Positions 6,780 to 15,266 of a stretch of DNA of 64,000 nucleotides are shown piece by piece. Source of the stretch: Mesotoga sp. Brook.08.105.5.1 (GTDB lineage: Bacteria > Thermotogota > Thermotogae > Petrotogales > Kosmotogaceae); the NCBI RefSeq assembly GCF_002752635.1, contig NZ_AYTW01000007.1:1-64000 (forward strand), given 5' to 3'. The notes under the pieces are model-generated. The model was not told the origin of the DNA. It was given only the letters and a program-made list of their open reading frames with translations, and did no database searches. Each line of letters starts with the position of its first letter. Positions within the stretch are counted from its first letter, which is position 1. The translations under genes and the position numbers were made by a program.

Positions 6780-8102
6780 TCACTCTTCTCCATCACTTCG
6801 TGTTGGATTATTGGCGGAGCTGTTAAGCTCAGCAAGGAGATCTCTGATCCTTCTTGTAGTCAAACCAAATTCCTTTGAGAGTTCGTTAATATCGTTTCCG
6901 AGGACTTCTGAACGTTGTTGGAGTAGTTCCTGAGAGGCGCTTTTATAGACTTCCTGGAGAAAGTCTTTGTAGGTTGTTCCGTTTACTATTCTAGCCACCA
7001 TCGCCTCTTCGGCGAGAAGTTTGACATTTTTCGACATCGAAGAGTTTACGGAAGCTTGAACAACATCGTTGACCGCCAGATACTCTTCAACCATGTTGAT
7101 CAACTCCCTGACGTTGCCTGGGTAGTTGTAGGTAAGAAACCTCTCCTTAAGCTCTTTAGGGATATTATCGAATTTTACAAGGTATCCCTTCTTCTCTAGA
7201 ACGTCGTCAAAAATCAGCGGGATGTCCGTCTTTCTCTCTCTTAGCGGTGGGAGATCTATCTTCACTGCGGACAGTCTGTATCTTAGGTCATTTCTTAATG
7301 CAGAATCATCATATCTGTTCGTTGCCGTTATGAACCTAACATCTACCTTCATCGGTTTTGTCGCGCCTATTTTGAAGAACTCCCGGTTTTCTGTTATTGC
7401 AAGTATCTTGGCCTGCAGGTTCAGCGGCATGTCTCCGATCTCATCTAGAAATAACGTCCCGTAGTTCGCCTGTTCGATAAGACCAACTTTTTCGGAAGTT
7501 GCTCCGGTGAAGGCCCCCTTCTTGTACCCAAAGAGCTCGCTTTCCAGTAAGTTCTCCGGTATCGCCGCGCAGTTTATCGAATAGAAGGGCCTGGAACCTC
7601 TTGGAGAGAGCTTGGCTATTACTTCTGCAAGTAGATTCTTGCCAGATCCCGTCTCTCCGAGAATCATTATTGAGCCGTCATAAAACATAGTGAGGACCAT
7701 CATCTTCTTCATCTGAAGAACTCTATTGCTTTTTCCGATTATCTTATCCAGGCTGCCGTCGATACTGGATACTATCTCCTGAACTATCTGCCTCGCACTC
7801 TTGTAGCTGCTGACAACGCGGTAGTAACCTTTGAACTCCTGCAGCTCTTCAGAATAACCCCTGATAATGAATGCCCGAATCGGGTTGTTGTTAATCAGAA
7901 TTATGTTTGTGAATGCAAAGATCCAGTCGTTTAGAACATCTTTGCTGTATTTGCTTGCATCTATGAAAAGAATCGTCGGCATATCCTTTCCAAGACCGAC
8001 CAGATAGTCGAAGTCGACATCAAACAGGCTTTCGAAATACATCTCGCACTGCATGGATTCAAGATTCTCTCCAACCATGATCTTTCTGTAGAGCAAAATC
8101 AC
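6780..8102 (-). CDS. Sigma-54-type AAA+ transcription activator
   Basis: This is a 440-residue bacterial enhancer-binding protein. Residues 1-115 form an N-terminal domain that resembles a response-regulator fold but has no obvious phosphoacceptor set. The AAA+ domain follows: Walker A GETGSGKN (149-156), the sigma-54 contact loop GAFTGA (196-201), Walker B GTLFLDEIGD (215-224) and the arginine-finger region NDLRYRL (271-277). The C-terminus (about 403-428) holds a Fis-like helix-turn-helix. All parts for remodelling sigma-54 polymerase are there. The start is uncertain: GTG at 8102, or TTG at 8096 behind GGGGGTGTGA. A leftward TATAAT lies at 8133-8138. No target operon or sigma-54 promoter was recognised nearby. 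Confidence 0.8.
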   Translation of the reverse strand: MILLYRKIMVGENLESMQCEMYFESLFDVDFDYLVGLGKDMPTILFIDASKYSKDVLNDWIFAFTNIILINNNPIRAFIIRGYSEELQEFKGYYRVVSSYKSARQIVQEIVSSIDGSLDKIIGKSNRVLQMKKMMVLTMFYDGSIMILGETGSGKNLLAEVIAKLSPRGSRPFYSINCAAIPENLLESELFGYKKGAFTGATSEKVGLIEQANYGTLFLDEIGDMPLNLQAKILAITENREFFKIGATKPMKVDVRFITATNRYDDSALRNDLRYRLSAVKIDLPPLRERKTDIPLIFDDVLEKKGYLVKFDNIPKELKERFLTYNYPGNVRELINMVEEYLAVNDVVQASVNSSMSKNVKLLAEEAMVARIVNGTTYKDFLQEVYKSASQELLQQRSEVLGNDINELSKEFGLTTRRIRDLLAELNSSANNPTRSDGEE

Positions 8103-8239
8103 ACCCCCAAATTGTTAAGTGCCGCCTTAGTGATTATACAACGCATGCTTTTCCGTGATGGCATCAAAACACTCTTACTATTCGACTCATATAGGGAGAT
8201 TTCTTTCAGCTGTAGAACTTGTATGCCGAAGATAAGCTA

Positions 8240-8268
8240 TGCCAACCCGTAAGTTGTACTATATAATT
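8240..8268 (+). promoter_or_regulatory. Promoter of the phosphohexomutase gene
   Basis: TATAAT at 8263-8268 lies 17 bases after ATGCCA (4/6 match to TTGACA). The segment TATGCC occurs twice, at 8223 and 8239, the second overlapping the -35. The rest of the 192-base gap shared with the leftward regulator gene shows only the leftward -10 at 8133-8138. Confidence 0.55.
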
Positions 8269-8294
8269 AGTTAAAAGAGAAAAGGAGGCTTGAT

Positions 8295-10025
8295 ATGGAT
8301 TACAAGAGCCGTTATCAGAGGTGGCTTAATAGCCCCGAAATCGATGGACCTACGCGAAATGAATTGCTCTCTATATCGAACAGTGACGACGAGATAAAGG
8401 ACCGCTTCTATAAAGAGCTCGAGTTTGGTACAGCAGGTTTAAGGGGCAAGTTAGGCGCTGGCGACAACAGGATGAACAAGTACAACGTTGCCAGAGCAAC
8501 GCAGGGATTGGCGAATCTGATTCTGACCGGAAGTCTTGAGCAAAGGGATAGAGGTGTTGTAATCGCCTACGATTCCAGACATATGTCAAGAGATTTCGCT
8601 GAAATTGCTGCATCGGTACTTACAGCAAATGGAATAAAAGTCTACCTCTTTAATGATATAAGGCCAACACCGCTGCTTTCCTTCTCCGTTCTTACACTCT
8701 CAACAGTAGCGGGAATTATGATTACCGCCAGCCACAATCCAAAAGAGTACAATGGGTACAAGCTATACTGGGAAGATGGGGCTCAAGTACTGCCCGAAGT
8801 GGCCGACAAAGTCTACACCCAGATGCGAAAAACAGAGCTGTTTGTTGGCCCGAAGACGATCCCTCTAGAAGAGGCAAGAAGGAATGGACTGCTGGTTGAT
8901 GTGGGTAAGGAGCTCGATGATCTCTACATCTCCAAGGTCTTGTCACTTACCCTTCGAGATTCAGAGGAGGAGCTGGACAAATCAATTAGAATCGTCTTCA
9001 CTCCTTTGAATGGTACCGGCAACGTCATGATACGTCGTGTATTGAGAGAACGGGGCTTTAAGAATGTTTTTGTGGTTCCTGAACAGGAGAATCCAGATCC
9101 AGACTTCTCTACAGTTGGTTATCCAAATCCTGAAGATGTTAGGGCCTTTGCACTTGCTAGAAAGCTCGGGCTTGAAAAGAAGGCCGATTTGCTTCTTGCA
9201 ACTGATCCAGATGCTGATCGTCTCGCAGTAATGATCAAAAAGAATGAGGACTATGAACCACTTAACGGGAATCAGACGGGGGCACTCCTCGTTTGCTATC
9301 TTCTTCTATCAATGAAAGAGAAGGGAGTTCTACCTGAAGATGGCTTCATCGTTAAGTCTATAGTAACGGGAGATATGGCGAAAACGATTGCGCAAGAGTA
9401 CGGGGTAAGAACTTTCGAAGCGTTGACTGGATTCAAGAATATCTGCGGAAAAGCCATTGAAATTGAAGAGGGTGGAAAGGGGAGATTCATATTCGGATAC
9501 GAAGAAAGCATAGGTTATGTCACGGGAAGCTTTGTAAGAGATAAGGATGCCGTTTCTTCATCCATGCTTCTTTGTGAGATGGCAGCTTATTTCCTAAAGA
9601 GAGGAAAGTCATTGTTGAACGTACTCGATGAGCTATATGTCAAATACGGTGTCTTCTCGGAGAAGCAGATATCAATAATTCTTGAAGGCGTATCGGGACA
9701 AAAGAGGGTCGACAGAATTATGAAGGAGTATAGGATGGAGTACCCCGTTAAGATAGGCACTTCGAGAGTGGTGAATTACATAGACTTTCTGAGCGGCGTT
9801 AATACTGATCTTCGTACCGGAAAAGCGAGCGCAACGAAGATTCCAATCTCCGATGTCATTAAGTTCATCTTCGATGATGGTTCATGGTATGCGATAAGAC
9901 CGTCGGGAACAGAGCCCAAACTGAAGGTTTACATCTATGCTAGAGCGAAAGATAAAGACGAGGCGTTAACTAAACTAGTAAGAATAGAGCAATTGGTACT
10001 TGAGAAGATAGAGTCCATACAATGA
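8295..10025 (+). CDS. pgcA: Alpha-phosphohexomutase (phosphoglucomutase/phosphomannomutase)
   Basis: The enzyme interconverts glucose (or mannose) 1- and 6-phosphates through a phosphoserine, linking glycogen and glycan building to glycolysis. It is 576 residues, the length of the PgcA/PGM2-like branch. Four domain signatures are visible in order: FGTAGLRG near 45, the active serine loop TASHNPKEYNG near 145, the metal loop DPDADRLA near 300, and GYEESIGY near 400. The phosphate-binding RPSGTEPK lies at the C-terminus. A strong GGAGG stands seven bases before the ATG. It is followed after 33 bases by a membrane protein gene. Sugar preference cannot be decided from sequence. Confidence 0.9.
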   Translation: MDYKSRYQRWLNSPEIDGPTRNELLSISNSDDEIKDRFYKELEFGTAGLRGKLGAGDNRMNKYNVARATQGLANLILTGSLEQRDRGVVIAYDSRHMSRDFAEIAASVLTANGIKVYLFNDIRPTPLLSFSVLTLSTVAGIMITASHNPKEYNGYKLYWEDGAQVLPEVADKVYTQMRKTELFVGPKTIPLEEARRNGLLVDVGKELDDLYISKVLSLTLRDSEEELDKSIRIVFTPLNGTGNVMIRRVLRERGFKNVFVVPEQENPDPDFSTVGYPNPEDVRAFALARKLGLEKKADLLLATDPDADRLAVMIKKNEDYEPLNGNQTGALLVCYLLLSMKEKGVLPEDGFIVKSIVTGDMAKTIAQEYGVRTFEALTGFKNICGKAIEIEEGGKGRFIFGYEESIGYVTGSFVRDKDAVSSSMLLCEMAAYFLKRGKSLLNVLDELYVKYGVFSEKQISIILEGVSGQKRVDRIMKEYRMEYPVKIGTSRVVNYIDFLSGVNTDLRTGKASATKIPISDVIKFIFDDGSWYAIRPSGTEPKLKVYIYARAKDKDEALTKLVRIEQLVLEKIESIQ

Positions 10026-10058
10026 TCTGATTCTTCTATCTGGACTGGAGGTAGTGGC

Positions 10059-10826
10059 TTGAAAGTATCTAAAAGCACAATAATGATCTTCCTCTCGATA
10101 TGGGTCTTCTCATACATCCTTGCGGTGATCCTGACGGAAATCATTTCCTCGAACAGCAATGGATATCTGCTCTCTGCGATTTCGAGGAGCCTTCTGTGGC
10201 CAATTCTAATCATTGCACACTTTCTTTTCGTAAGGAAGTTCGAAGAAACTGCTTTTGACGGCTTCTGGCTTGTCTCTCTCTATGCCATGCTTGCCGGTTG
10301 GATTCTCTTCGCTGCAGTAAATGTGGGTAGCGCATTGCTGATTCTATCAATTCCGATCGTCTTCCTGTCCTTACAGCTCTTCAGGCTGAGCAAGATGAAC
10401 TACGGCAACTTGTTGAAGCATATCAGATCAAGCTTCCTTGGAAGTCTCACTTTCTCATTAAGTCTTGTAATTCTTGTCTGTAGCCTTTCTTTCTTCTTTT
10501 CTTCAGAAGCTACCTCTGTCTTGCTTTTGTTCGCTCTGCTTATCCCATCGGTACTCCTCACCCATTTCAAGGCAGACGTCTTATCGGGAAGCGTCTTCGC
10601 ATGGTTCTCTTTTGCAGTTGGAATGGCGAACAGGGGAGCCTCTGGTCACATAGCGGTCGCCGGCTTCTCTCTTGGACCAATTTTCATGCTTTTATCTATC
10701 TTCTCTTCTTTACTGGCAAGTGAAGATCCATCTAAAAAGGTTTTTGCAACGGTGAATCCAAGAAAGCCAGTAGATGAAGATGATCTCAGAATTCAACTGG
10801 GCGCCGACAGGACTAGATCGAAATAG
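10059..10826 (+). CDS. Membrane protein of unknown function
   Basis: I do not recognise this 255-residue protein. It is very hydrophobic, with about seven predicted membrane helices between residues 8 and 225, and ends in a charged cytosolic tail of about 30 residues. No catalytic or transport motif stands out. The start is TTG at 10059, behind GGAGGTAG. It lies 33 bases after the phosphohexomutase gene and is probably cotranscribed. Its 3' end overlaps the converging PhzF-like gene by 14 bases. Confidence 0.65.
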   Translation: MKVSKSTIMIFLSIWVFSYILAVILTEIISSNSNGYLLSAISRSLLWPILIIAHFLFVRKFEETAFDGFWLVSLYAMLAGWILFAAVNVGSALLILSIPIVFLSLQLFRLSKMNYGNLLKHIRSSFLGSLTFSLSLVILVCSLSFFFSSEATSVLLLFALLIPSVLLTHFKADVLSGSVFAWFSFAVGMANRGASGHIAVAGFSLGPIFMLLSIFSSLLASEDPSKKVFATVNPRKPVDEDDLRIQLGADRTRSK

Positions 10827-11613
10827 TGCCCCTTATTAACGTGACTGCTTCTCCCAGGATTAAAATCCTGTTTTCCTCCAATAATCTGAGCTCGATTTCT
10901 CCCATTCTAGAAGAGAGTTGACAGGCCTTGAGAACTCTCTTTCCGAGTTGATTGGACCAGAAAGGACCTAGAACTGTGTGAGCAGATCCGGTTACCGGAT
11001 CTTCGTTTATGCCTACCCATGGAGCGAAATATCTAGAGTAGAAATCATATCTTTGGTCGCCGGGAGATGTAACGATCAAACCCTTGACTTCAATACCAAA
11101 GTCCATCTTCTCAAGAAGATTGAAGTCCGGCAAAATCGCTTCGAGCTCAGAGATTGATGGTATGAAGTAGAGAAGTTTTTCCGTTGCGGGTGAATAGTAG
11201 CCTTTCCCTTTCACTCCGATGATACTCTCCAATGCATCATCGATTGGTACCCTAACTGGATTATCTGAAGGGAAATCCATCTCTATCTTTCCATCGACAT
11301 ACCGAACCTTCAGTCTGCCGCTTAGAGTCTCATAGAAGATTTCTCCTTCTATTCCCAGCTCGGTGAACTGTACCCAGGCAGTAGCAAGAGTGGCGTGCCC
11401 GCACATTTTCACTTCAGTCTTAGGAGTGAACCACCTCAACCCAAAAGTATTACTCTTCGTCAAAGGATTCACAAAAGCAGTCTCGGAAAGATTCATCTCA
11501 GCCGCAATGTTAAGATACTGCCTCTCTTCAATTTCCTTTTCAAGTACACAGACCCCTGCAGGATTTCCACCGAAAGGCACTCCCGTAAATGAATCTACCT
11601 GAAAGATCTTCAA
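10813..11613 (-). CDS. PhzF-family isomerase-like protein
   Basis: This is a member of the PhzF / YddE family, two-lobed enzymes with a diaminopimelate-epimerase fold. Visible family features are the start FQVDSFTGVPFGGNPAGV, MNLSETAF with the probable catalytic Glu, KMCGHATLA and a DPVTGSAHTVLGPFW segment in the second lobe. The start is placed at the second of two TTG codons (11613), because AAGGAGGGGAG lies just upstream; a longer ATG frame (11637) would place that ribosome binding site inside the gene. The length is about 266 residues, usual for the family. Most bacterial PhzF homologues have no known substrate, and no phenazine gene is here. Confidence 0.82.
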   Translation of the reverse strand: MKIFQVDSFTGVPFGGNPAGVCVLEKEIEERQYLNIAAEMNLSETAFVNPLTKSNTFGLRWFTPKTEVKMCGHATLATAWVQFTELGIEGEIFYETLSGRLKVRYVDGKIEMDFPSDNPVRVPIDDALESIIGVKGKGYYSPATEKLLYFIPSISELEAILPDFNLLEKMDFGIEVKGLIVTSPGDQRYDFYSRYFAPWVGINEDPVTGSAHTVLGPFWSNQLGKRVLKACQLSSRMGEIELRLLEENRILILGEAVTLIRGTISI

Positions 11614-11636
11614 CAATCTCCCCTCCTTCTGCCACA

Positions 11637-11665
11637 ATTATACGTAGTTGATTCACTCCTGTAAA
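11637..11665 (-). promoter_or_regulatory. Promoter of the PhzF-like gene
   Basis: Reading leftward, TTTACA (11660-11665) and TATAAT (11637-11642) are 17 bases apart. That is 5/6 and 6/6 to consensus, 21 bases ahead of the TTG start. Confidence 0.7.
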
Positions 11666-11742
11666 ATCCACTTAGGTCATTGGGAACGATCCACCTGGAT
11701 TCTTTTCAGATCGTTCACTATGCAGCGGTAGCCGTTTAATGA

Positions 11743-11772
11743 TACAATCTTATTGAGACAAATTCTCAATAA
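11743..11772 (+). promoter_or_regulatory. feo promoter -10 with Fur-like palindromic operator
   Basis: A -10 box TACAAT lies at 11743-11748. Directly after it is a perfect inverted repeat, 11750-11772: arms TTATTGAGA and TCTCAATAA (nine bases) around CAAAT. The core TGAGA-n5-TCTCA resembles Fur-box half sites of the TGAGAAT/ATTCTCA kind. It would cover the transcription start, so a bound repressor would block initiation. Iron-dependent control is inferred from the feo genes that follow. Confidence 0.65.
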
Positions 11773-11783
11773 TGGTGATTTCG

Positions 11784-12230
11784 ATGGTTGTTCCACTGTC
11801 AAGAATGTGCGAAGGTGAAAAGGGCAAAATCAGAAAACTAGAGCTTCCCCCGATAACGAGGGAGCGGTTATGTGGTCTCGGTTTTGTTAGCGGCGAGGAG
11901 ATACAGCTGATCAAAGTCGCTCCTTTTGGTGATCCAAAAGTCTACAGAATAAAGGGCACAGATATTACTCTTAGAGATGATATATCCATGTGGATACTTG
12001 TAGAGACATCTTCAATTTCTCTTTCATACGCTTCCAAAGGAGATTACTTGGTAAGTCTCATAAACGGTGGGATGGGATTTAGAGAAAGGCTGCGATTGCT
12101 GGGGATCGAAGAAGGCAAAGGACTTACAGTAATCGATAATCTTGGAAGGCGGATTGAAATCAGCGTAAAAGGCAATTATGCAACGCTTTCGAGAGGTCAG
12201 GCGATGCGAATCATAGTCAGGGAGAGATAA
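11784..12230 (+). CDS. feoA: Ferrous iron transport protein A, two FeoA domains in one chain
   Basis: FeoA is a small SH3-like protein that supports FeoB in Fe(II) uptake. Here one chain of 148 residues seems to hold two FeoA domains: the first about 5-75 (PLSRMCEGEKGKI ... ERLCGLGF) and the second about 80-145 (ERLRLLGIEEGKGL ... LSRGQAMRIIV). Normal FeoA is about 75-90 residues. The ATG at 11784 is favoured because GGTGAT lies just upstream and the ATG at 11772 falls inside the operator palindrome. The gene heads a probable operon with feoB eight bases on and a small membrane protein gene. Confidence 0.85.
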   Translation: MVVPLSRMCEGEKGKIRKLELPPITRERLCGLGFVSGEEIQLIKVAPFGDPKVYRIKGTDITLRDDISMWILVETSSISLSYASKGDYLVSLINGGMGFRERLRLLGIEEGKGLTVIDNLGRRIEISVKGNYATLSRGQAMRIIVRER

Positions 12231-12238
12231 ACTTATCC

Positions 12239-14188
12239 GTGAAAAATCAGCCAGATAGAATCGATTCAAAGGAAATTACCGTAGCGCTTCTAGGAAACCC
12301 AAACGTTGGAAAGACAAGCATATTTAACAGTCTAACCGGCTCGAGACAGGTTGTTGCGAACTGGCCCGGTGTTACTGTTGAAAAGAGAGCCGGAGTGATG
12401 AGGCATCACAATCACACCATAGATGTTGTTGATCTGCCAGGCACTTACACTCTGGGTGCCACCAGTCTTGATGAAAAAATAGCCAGGGATTTCCTTGTGA
12501 ATGAGAAGCCTGGTGTCGCAATAGTCATAGGTGATGCCGTCAACCTGGAAAGAAGTCTCTATCTTCTTCTTCAAGTTCTTGAGCTTCGCGGAGATGTAGT
12601 TCTTGTAGTAAACGCAGTCGATGAAGCGAGGAAAGCAGGCTTTGAGATCGACAAGAACGAGCTTTCGAAGCAGCTTGGCATTCCGGTTGTCGTTACCTCG
12701 GCGGTCACAGGCGAAGGTATCGAAGAGCTGAAGAATACTCTTGTGAAGAGCACCAAGAGCAGCAGCCATGTCCACTATCTTTTCTCCGATGAAGTGGAAG
12801 CTCACCTTAGGGATCTATCAGAGAGAATAAAGGGAAACCCTTCTCTGGCCGGGTTTGACGAACGTTGGCTTTCGATAAAGCTTCTGGAAAAGGACTATGA
12901 AGTTCAAAAAATAACGGGAATAACTCTGGACTACGACTTCTCTGTGGAAATCGCTGAAACTCGCTATAAATATATAAAAAGGATCCTTTCCACATCAGTT
13001 AAGGGTAAAGAAAAGATAGGGTGGAATTTTTCCGAAGCAATAGATCACGTTATGACTCATAGATTTCTTGGGATTTTGATATTCCTTGCGGTTATGTACA
13101 TCGTCTTCCAGCTGACCTTCACTATCTCAGGACCCTTATCGATCGTGATTGAAGAACTGCTCGGAGGCCTCGGCCGCGCATTTGGCGGCTTCATCGGCGT
13201 AGATTGGCTTCGCTCTCTCGTTGTTGAGGGAATAATAGGAGGCGTTGGAGCCGTTTTGGTTTTCGTGCCTAACATTTTCATACTTTTCCTAGCGCTTGGA
13301 ATTCTTGAAGAAACCGGCTACTTGCCTAGAGCTGCCTTTGTCATTGATAGACTAATGTATTCAATGAAACTCAGCGGGCGCTCCTTCATGTCTATGCTCC
13401 TTGGATTTGGATGCAATGTTTCATCTATTATGTCGACAAGATCGATCTCTGAACCAAAAGAGCGAATAGTAACCATTCTTGTCTCGCCGTTTATCTCTTG
13501 TAGCGCGAAGCTTCCAGTCTATGTTTTGATTGCAGGCACCTTCTTCGGCGCAAGAGCCGGTGTAGTGATTTTCTTTTTGTACGTTTTAAGTATTGTTATA
13601 ACGGTCCTTTCCGCGCTGCTGATCAACAAGCTCTTCTTCAAGGGCGAGCCCTCCACGTTGATAATGGAGCTTCCACGTTATAGAAAACCGAGGCTAAGTT
13701 CATTAATTCTCTATACCTGGAACAAGGGGCGTCACTTTCTCGAAAAGGCTGGTACGATAATACTTGGCGCCTCTGTTGTAATATGGTTTCTCAGTTACTT
13801 TCCCTCAGAAGGGACAGGGAGTTTCGCAGCCATGATTGGGAAATCACTTGAACCGCTCTTCATACCCCTGGGTTACACGTGGGAAATGATAACCAGTTTG
13901 GTTTTCGGAATAGCCGCGAAAGAAGTCATCGTTTCATCGCTCACAACGTTCTTTGGAAATCTTAGCGTCTCAGGAAGCTCTCTTGGTGCTATAAGAACGT
14001 TGATTACCCCTGAAATAGCTTTGAGTTTCCTAGTTTTTGTACTTCTGTATGTTCCGTGCATGCCAACACTTGCTGTGATAAAGAATGAAACCGGAAGCTA
14101 CAAGTATGTATTCTTCTCCGTCTTCTACAGTCTTACAGTTGCCTATACTGTTGCACTAATCGTAAGAGTAGTTGGGGGATTCCTATGA
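12239..14188 (+). CDS. feoB: Ferrous iron transporter FeoB
   Basis: FeoB is the GTPase-coupled membrane permease for Fe(II). The N-terminal G domain shows G1 GNPNVGKT (residues 19-26), ANWPGVTVE (switch I), G3 DLPGTY, G4 NAVD and a TSAVTGEGI G5 segment. A helical spacer follows, then a membrane part from about residue 275, with both gate regions; the conserved Cys loop reads GFGCNVSSIMSTR. At 649 residues it is of the usual compact type. The start is GTG at 12239. The stop overlaps the next gene by four bases. The permease is expected in the cytoplasmic membrane and is probably iron-repressed through the palindrome at 11750-11772. Confidence 0.93.
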   Translation: MKNQPDRIDSKEITVALLGNPNVGKTSIFNSLTGSRQVVANWPGVTVEKRAGVMRHHNHTIDVVDLPGTYTLGATSLDEKIARDFLVNEKPGVAIVIGDAVNLERSLYLLLQVLELRGDVVLVVNAVDEARKAGFEIDKNELSKQLGIPVVVTSAVTGEGIEELKNTLVKSTKSSSHVHYLFSDEVEAHLRDLSERIKGNPSLAGFDERWLSIKLLEKDYEVQKITGITLDYDFSVEIAETRYKYIKRILSTSVKGKEKIGWNFSEAIDHVMTHRFLGILIFLAVMYIVFQLTFTISGPLSIVIEELLGGLGRAFGGFIGVDWLRSLVVEGIIGGVGAVLVFVPNIFILFLALGILEETGYLPRAAFVIDRLMYSMKLSGRSFMSMLLGFGCNVSSIMSTRSISEPKERIVTILVSPFISCSAKLPVYVLIAGTFFGARAGVVIFFLYVLSIVITVLSALLINKLFFKGEPSTLIMELPRYRKPRLSSLILYTWNKGRHFLEKAGTIILGASVVIWFLSYFPSEGTGSFAAMIGKSLEPLFIPLGYTWEMITSLVFGIAAKEVIVSSLTTFFGNLSVSGSSLGAIRTLITPEIALSFLVFVLLYVPCMPTLAVIKNETGSYKYVFFSVFYSLTVAYTVALIVRVVGGFL

Positions 14189-14580
14189 GAGGCAGGTCGA
14201 TAACATTCTGGCTTATGTTCGGTGGAGTACTCTTTGCAGCTCTCGCGATAAACTCATTTTTCGGATTGCTTCTGACTGATCGCGATCCGTTTCTTGCCAT
14301 CATCATTGGAATAAACTCCGCTATCTACTTTTTCGGAATCGCTGAGAAGAAAAGCAATGTAAGAAAACGGTATTCGCATCTGTTGGTTGGAAGCTTCTTC
14401 TCCTATGTGCTCTCAATATACCAGGTTCTTGTGGTGTTTAGTGTCTGGCTCGAGGGATTACTGATCTCAAGTTGCCTATTGACTATTGAGGTATTGAACC
14501 TCCCTCTCATTGTATCAGGCTTTGCAATATCCTTTCTTTTTGACTTCGCAAAGAAACAAATCGAGACAAACAGTTTCTAA
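14185..14580 (+). CDS. Small four-helix membrane protein coupled to feoB
   Basis: I do not recognise the family. The 131-residue protein has about four hydrophobic helices (roughly 6-27, 33-52, 65-85, 88-118) and a short charged loop (EKKSNVRKRY) in the middle. Its ATG overlaps the feoB stop (ATGA), so it is likely translated with feoB. In enteric bacteria the third feo gene encodes FeoC, a soluble winged-helix protein; this is clearly something else. A role in Feo complex assembly is a guess from position alone. Confidence 0.7.
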   Translation: MRGRSITFWLMFGGVLFAALAINSFFGLLLTDRDPFLAIIIGINSAIYFFGIAEKKSNVRKRYSHLLVGSFFSYVLSIYQVLVVFSVWLEGLLISSCLLTIEVLNLPLIVSGFAISFLFDFAKKQIETNSF

Positions 14581-14657
14581 GAATTCCATTTGTGGAAACT
14601 CTCAAACACTATTTGAGCTTAATGTGGTAATATGATTTGTGTTGTGGAGGTGATTGC

Positions 14658-15263
14658 ATGGCACTCGTTTACGTGGTCGATGACGAGCTGAATGTCAGGC
14701 GAATTGTCAAGAAGACCATGGAGAACGAAGACAATGAAGTCCATACTTTCGTGACTGCCGAGGAAGCCCTGGAAGAGATTGAGAAACGAAAGCCAGACCT
14801 CCTATTCACAGATCTTAGCTTGCCTTCTATGGATGGAATTCAATTCCTCCAGGAACTTAAGAATAGAGCATATTCAATTCCCGTAATAGTAGTCTCGTCA
14901 GACATATCTCCCGAATCAATGAGAAAAGCATTTAAAGCGGGAATAGTGGATTTTCTAACCAAACCGTTCACACCTCAGGAAATCAGAGATGCGTTTGAAC
15001 TTGCCTTGAGAGAAGAAGACAGTATCTATAAGCGCGCGAGGGAAATCAGAAGATTGATCGAAGATGGCCAAACCGCCAAGGCCGAATCACTGATGAGTGC
15101 CCTATTCTCCGACTTCCCTGGGTCACCATTCCCCCACTTTCTTTATGCACTGCTGGTGGCCAAAGATAATCCAAAACTTGCTGCAAAACATCTTAAAGCC
15201 TCACTTTCTCTTGATGAGGCTTTCAAAGAAGCTTCTGAAGAACTGAAGAAGCTGGAGGAGTAA
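14658..15263 (+). CDS. Response regulator with C-terminal helical (TPR-like) domain
   Basis: The first 120 residues form a CheY-like receiver: the acidic pair DDE (8-10), phosphoacceptor Asp52 in FTDLSLPSMDG, and Lys102 in LTKPF. The remaining 80 residues are helical and look like one or two TPR-type repeats; there is no DNA-binding domain, so it probably acts through protein contact. The start ATG at 14658 is chosen over 14637 because GGAGGTGATT precedes it and the receiver then begins at once. It is followed after three bases by the Trk potassium genes. No sensor kinase is nearby. Confidence 0.8.
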   Translation: MALVYVVDDELNVRRIVKKTMENEDNEVHTFVTAEEALEEIEKRKPDLLFTDLSLPSMDGIQFLQELKNRAYSIPVIVVSSDISPESMRKAFKAGIVDFLTKPFTPQEIRDAFELALREEDSIYKRAREIRRLIEDGQTAKAESLMSALFSDFPGSPFPHFLYALLVAKDNPKLAAKHLKASLSLDEAFKEASEELKKLEE

Positions 15264-15266
15264 GAG

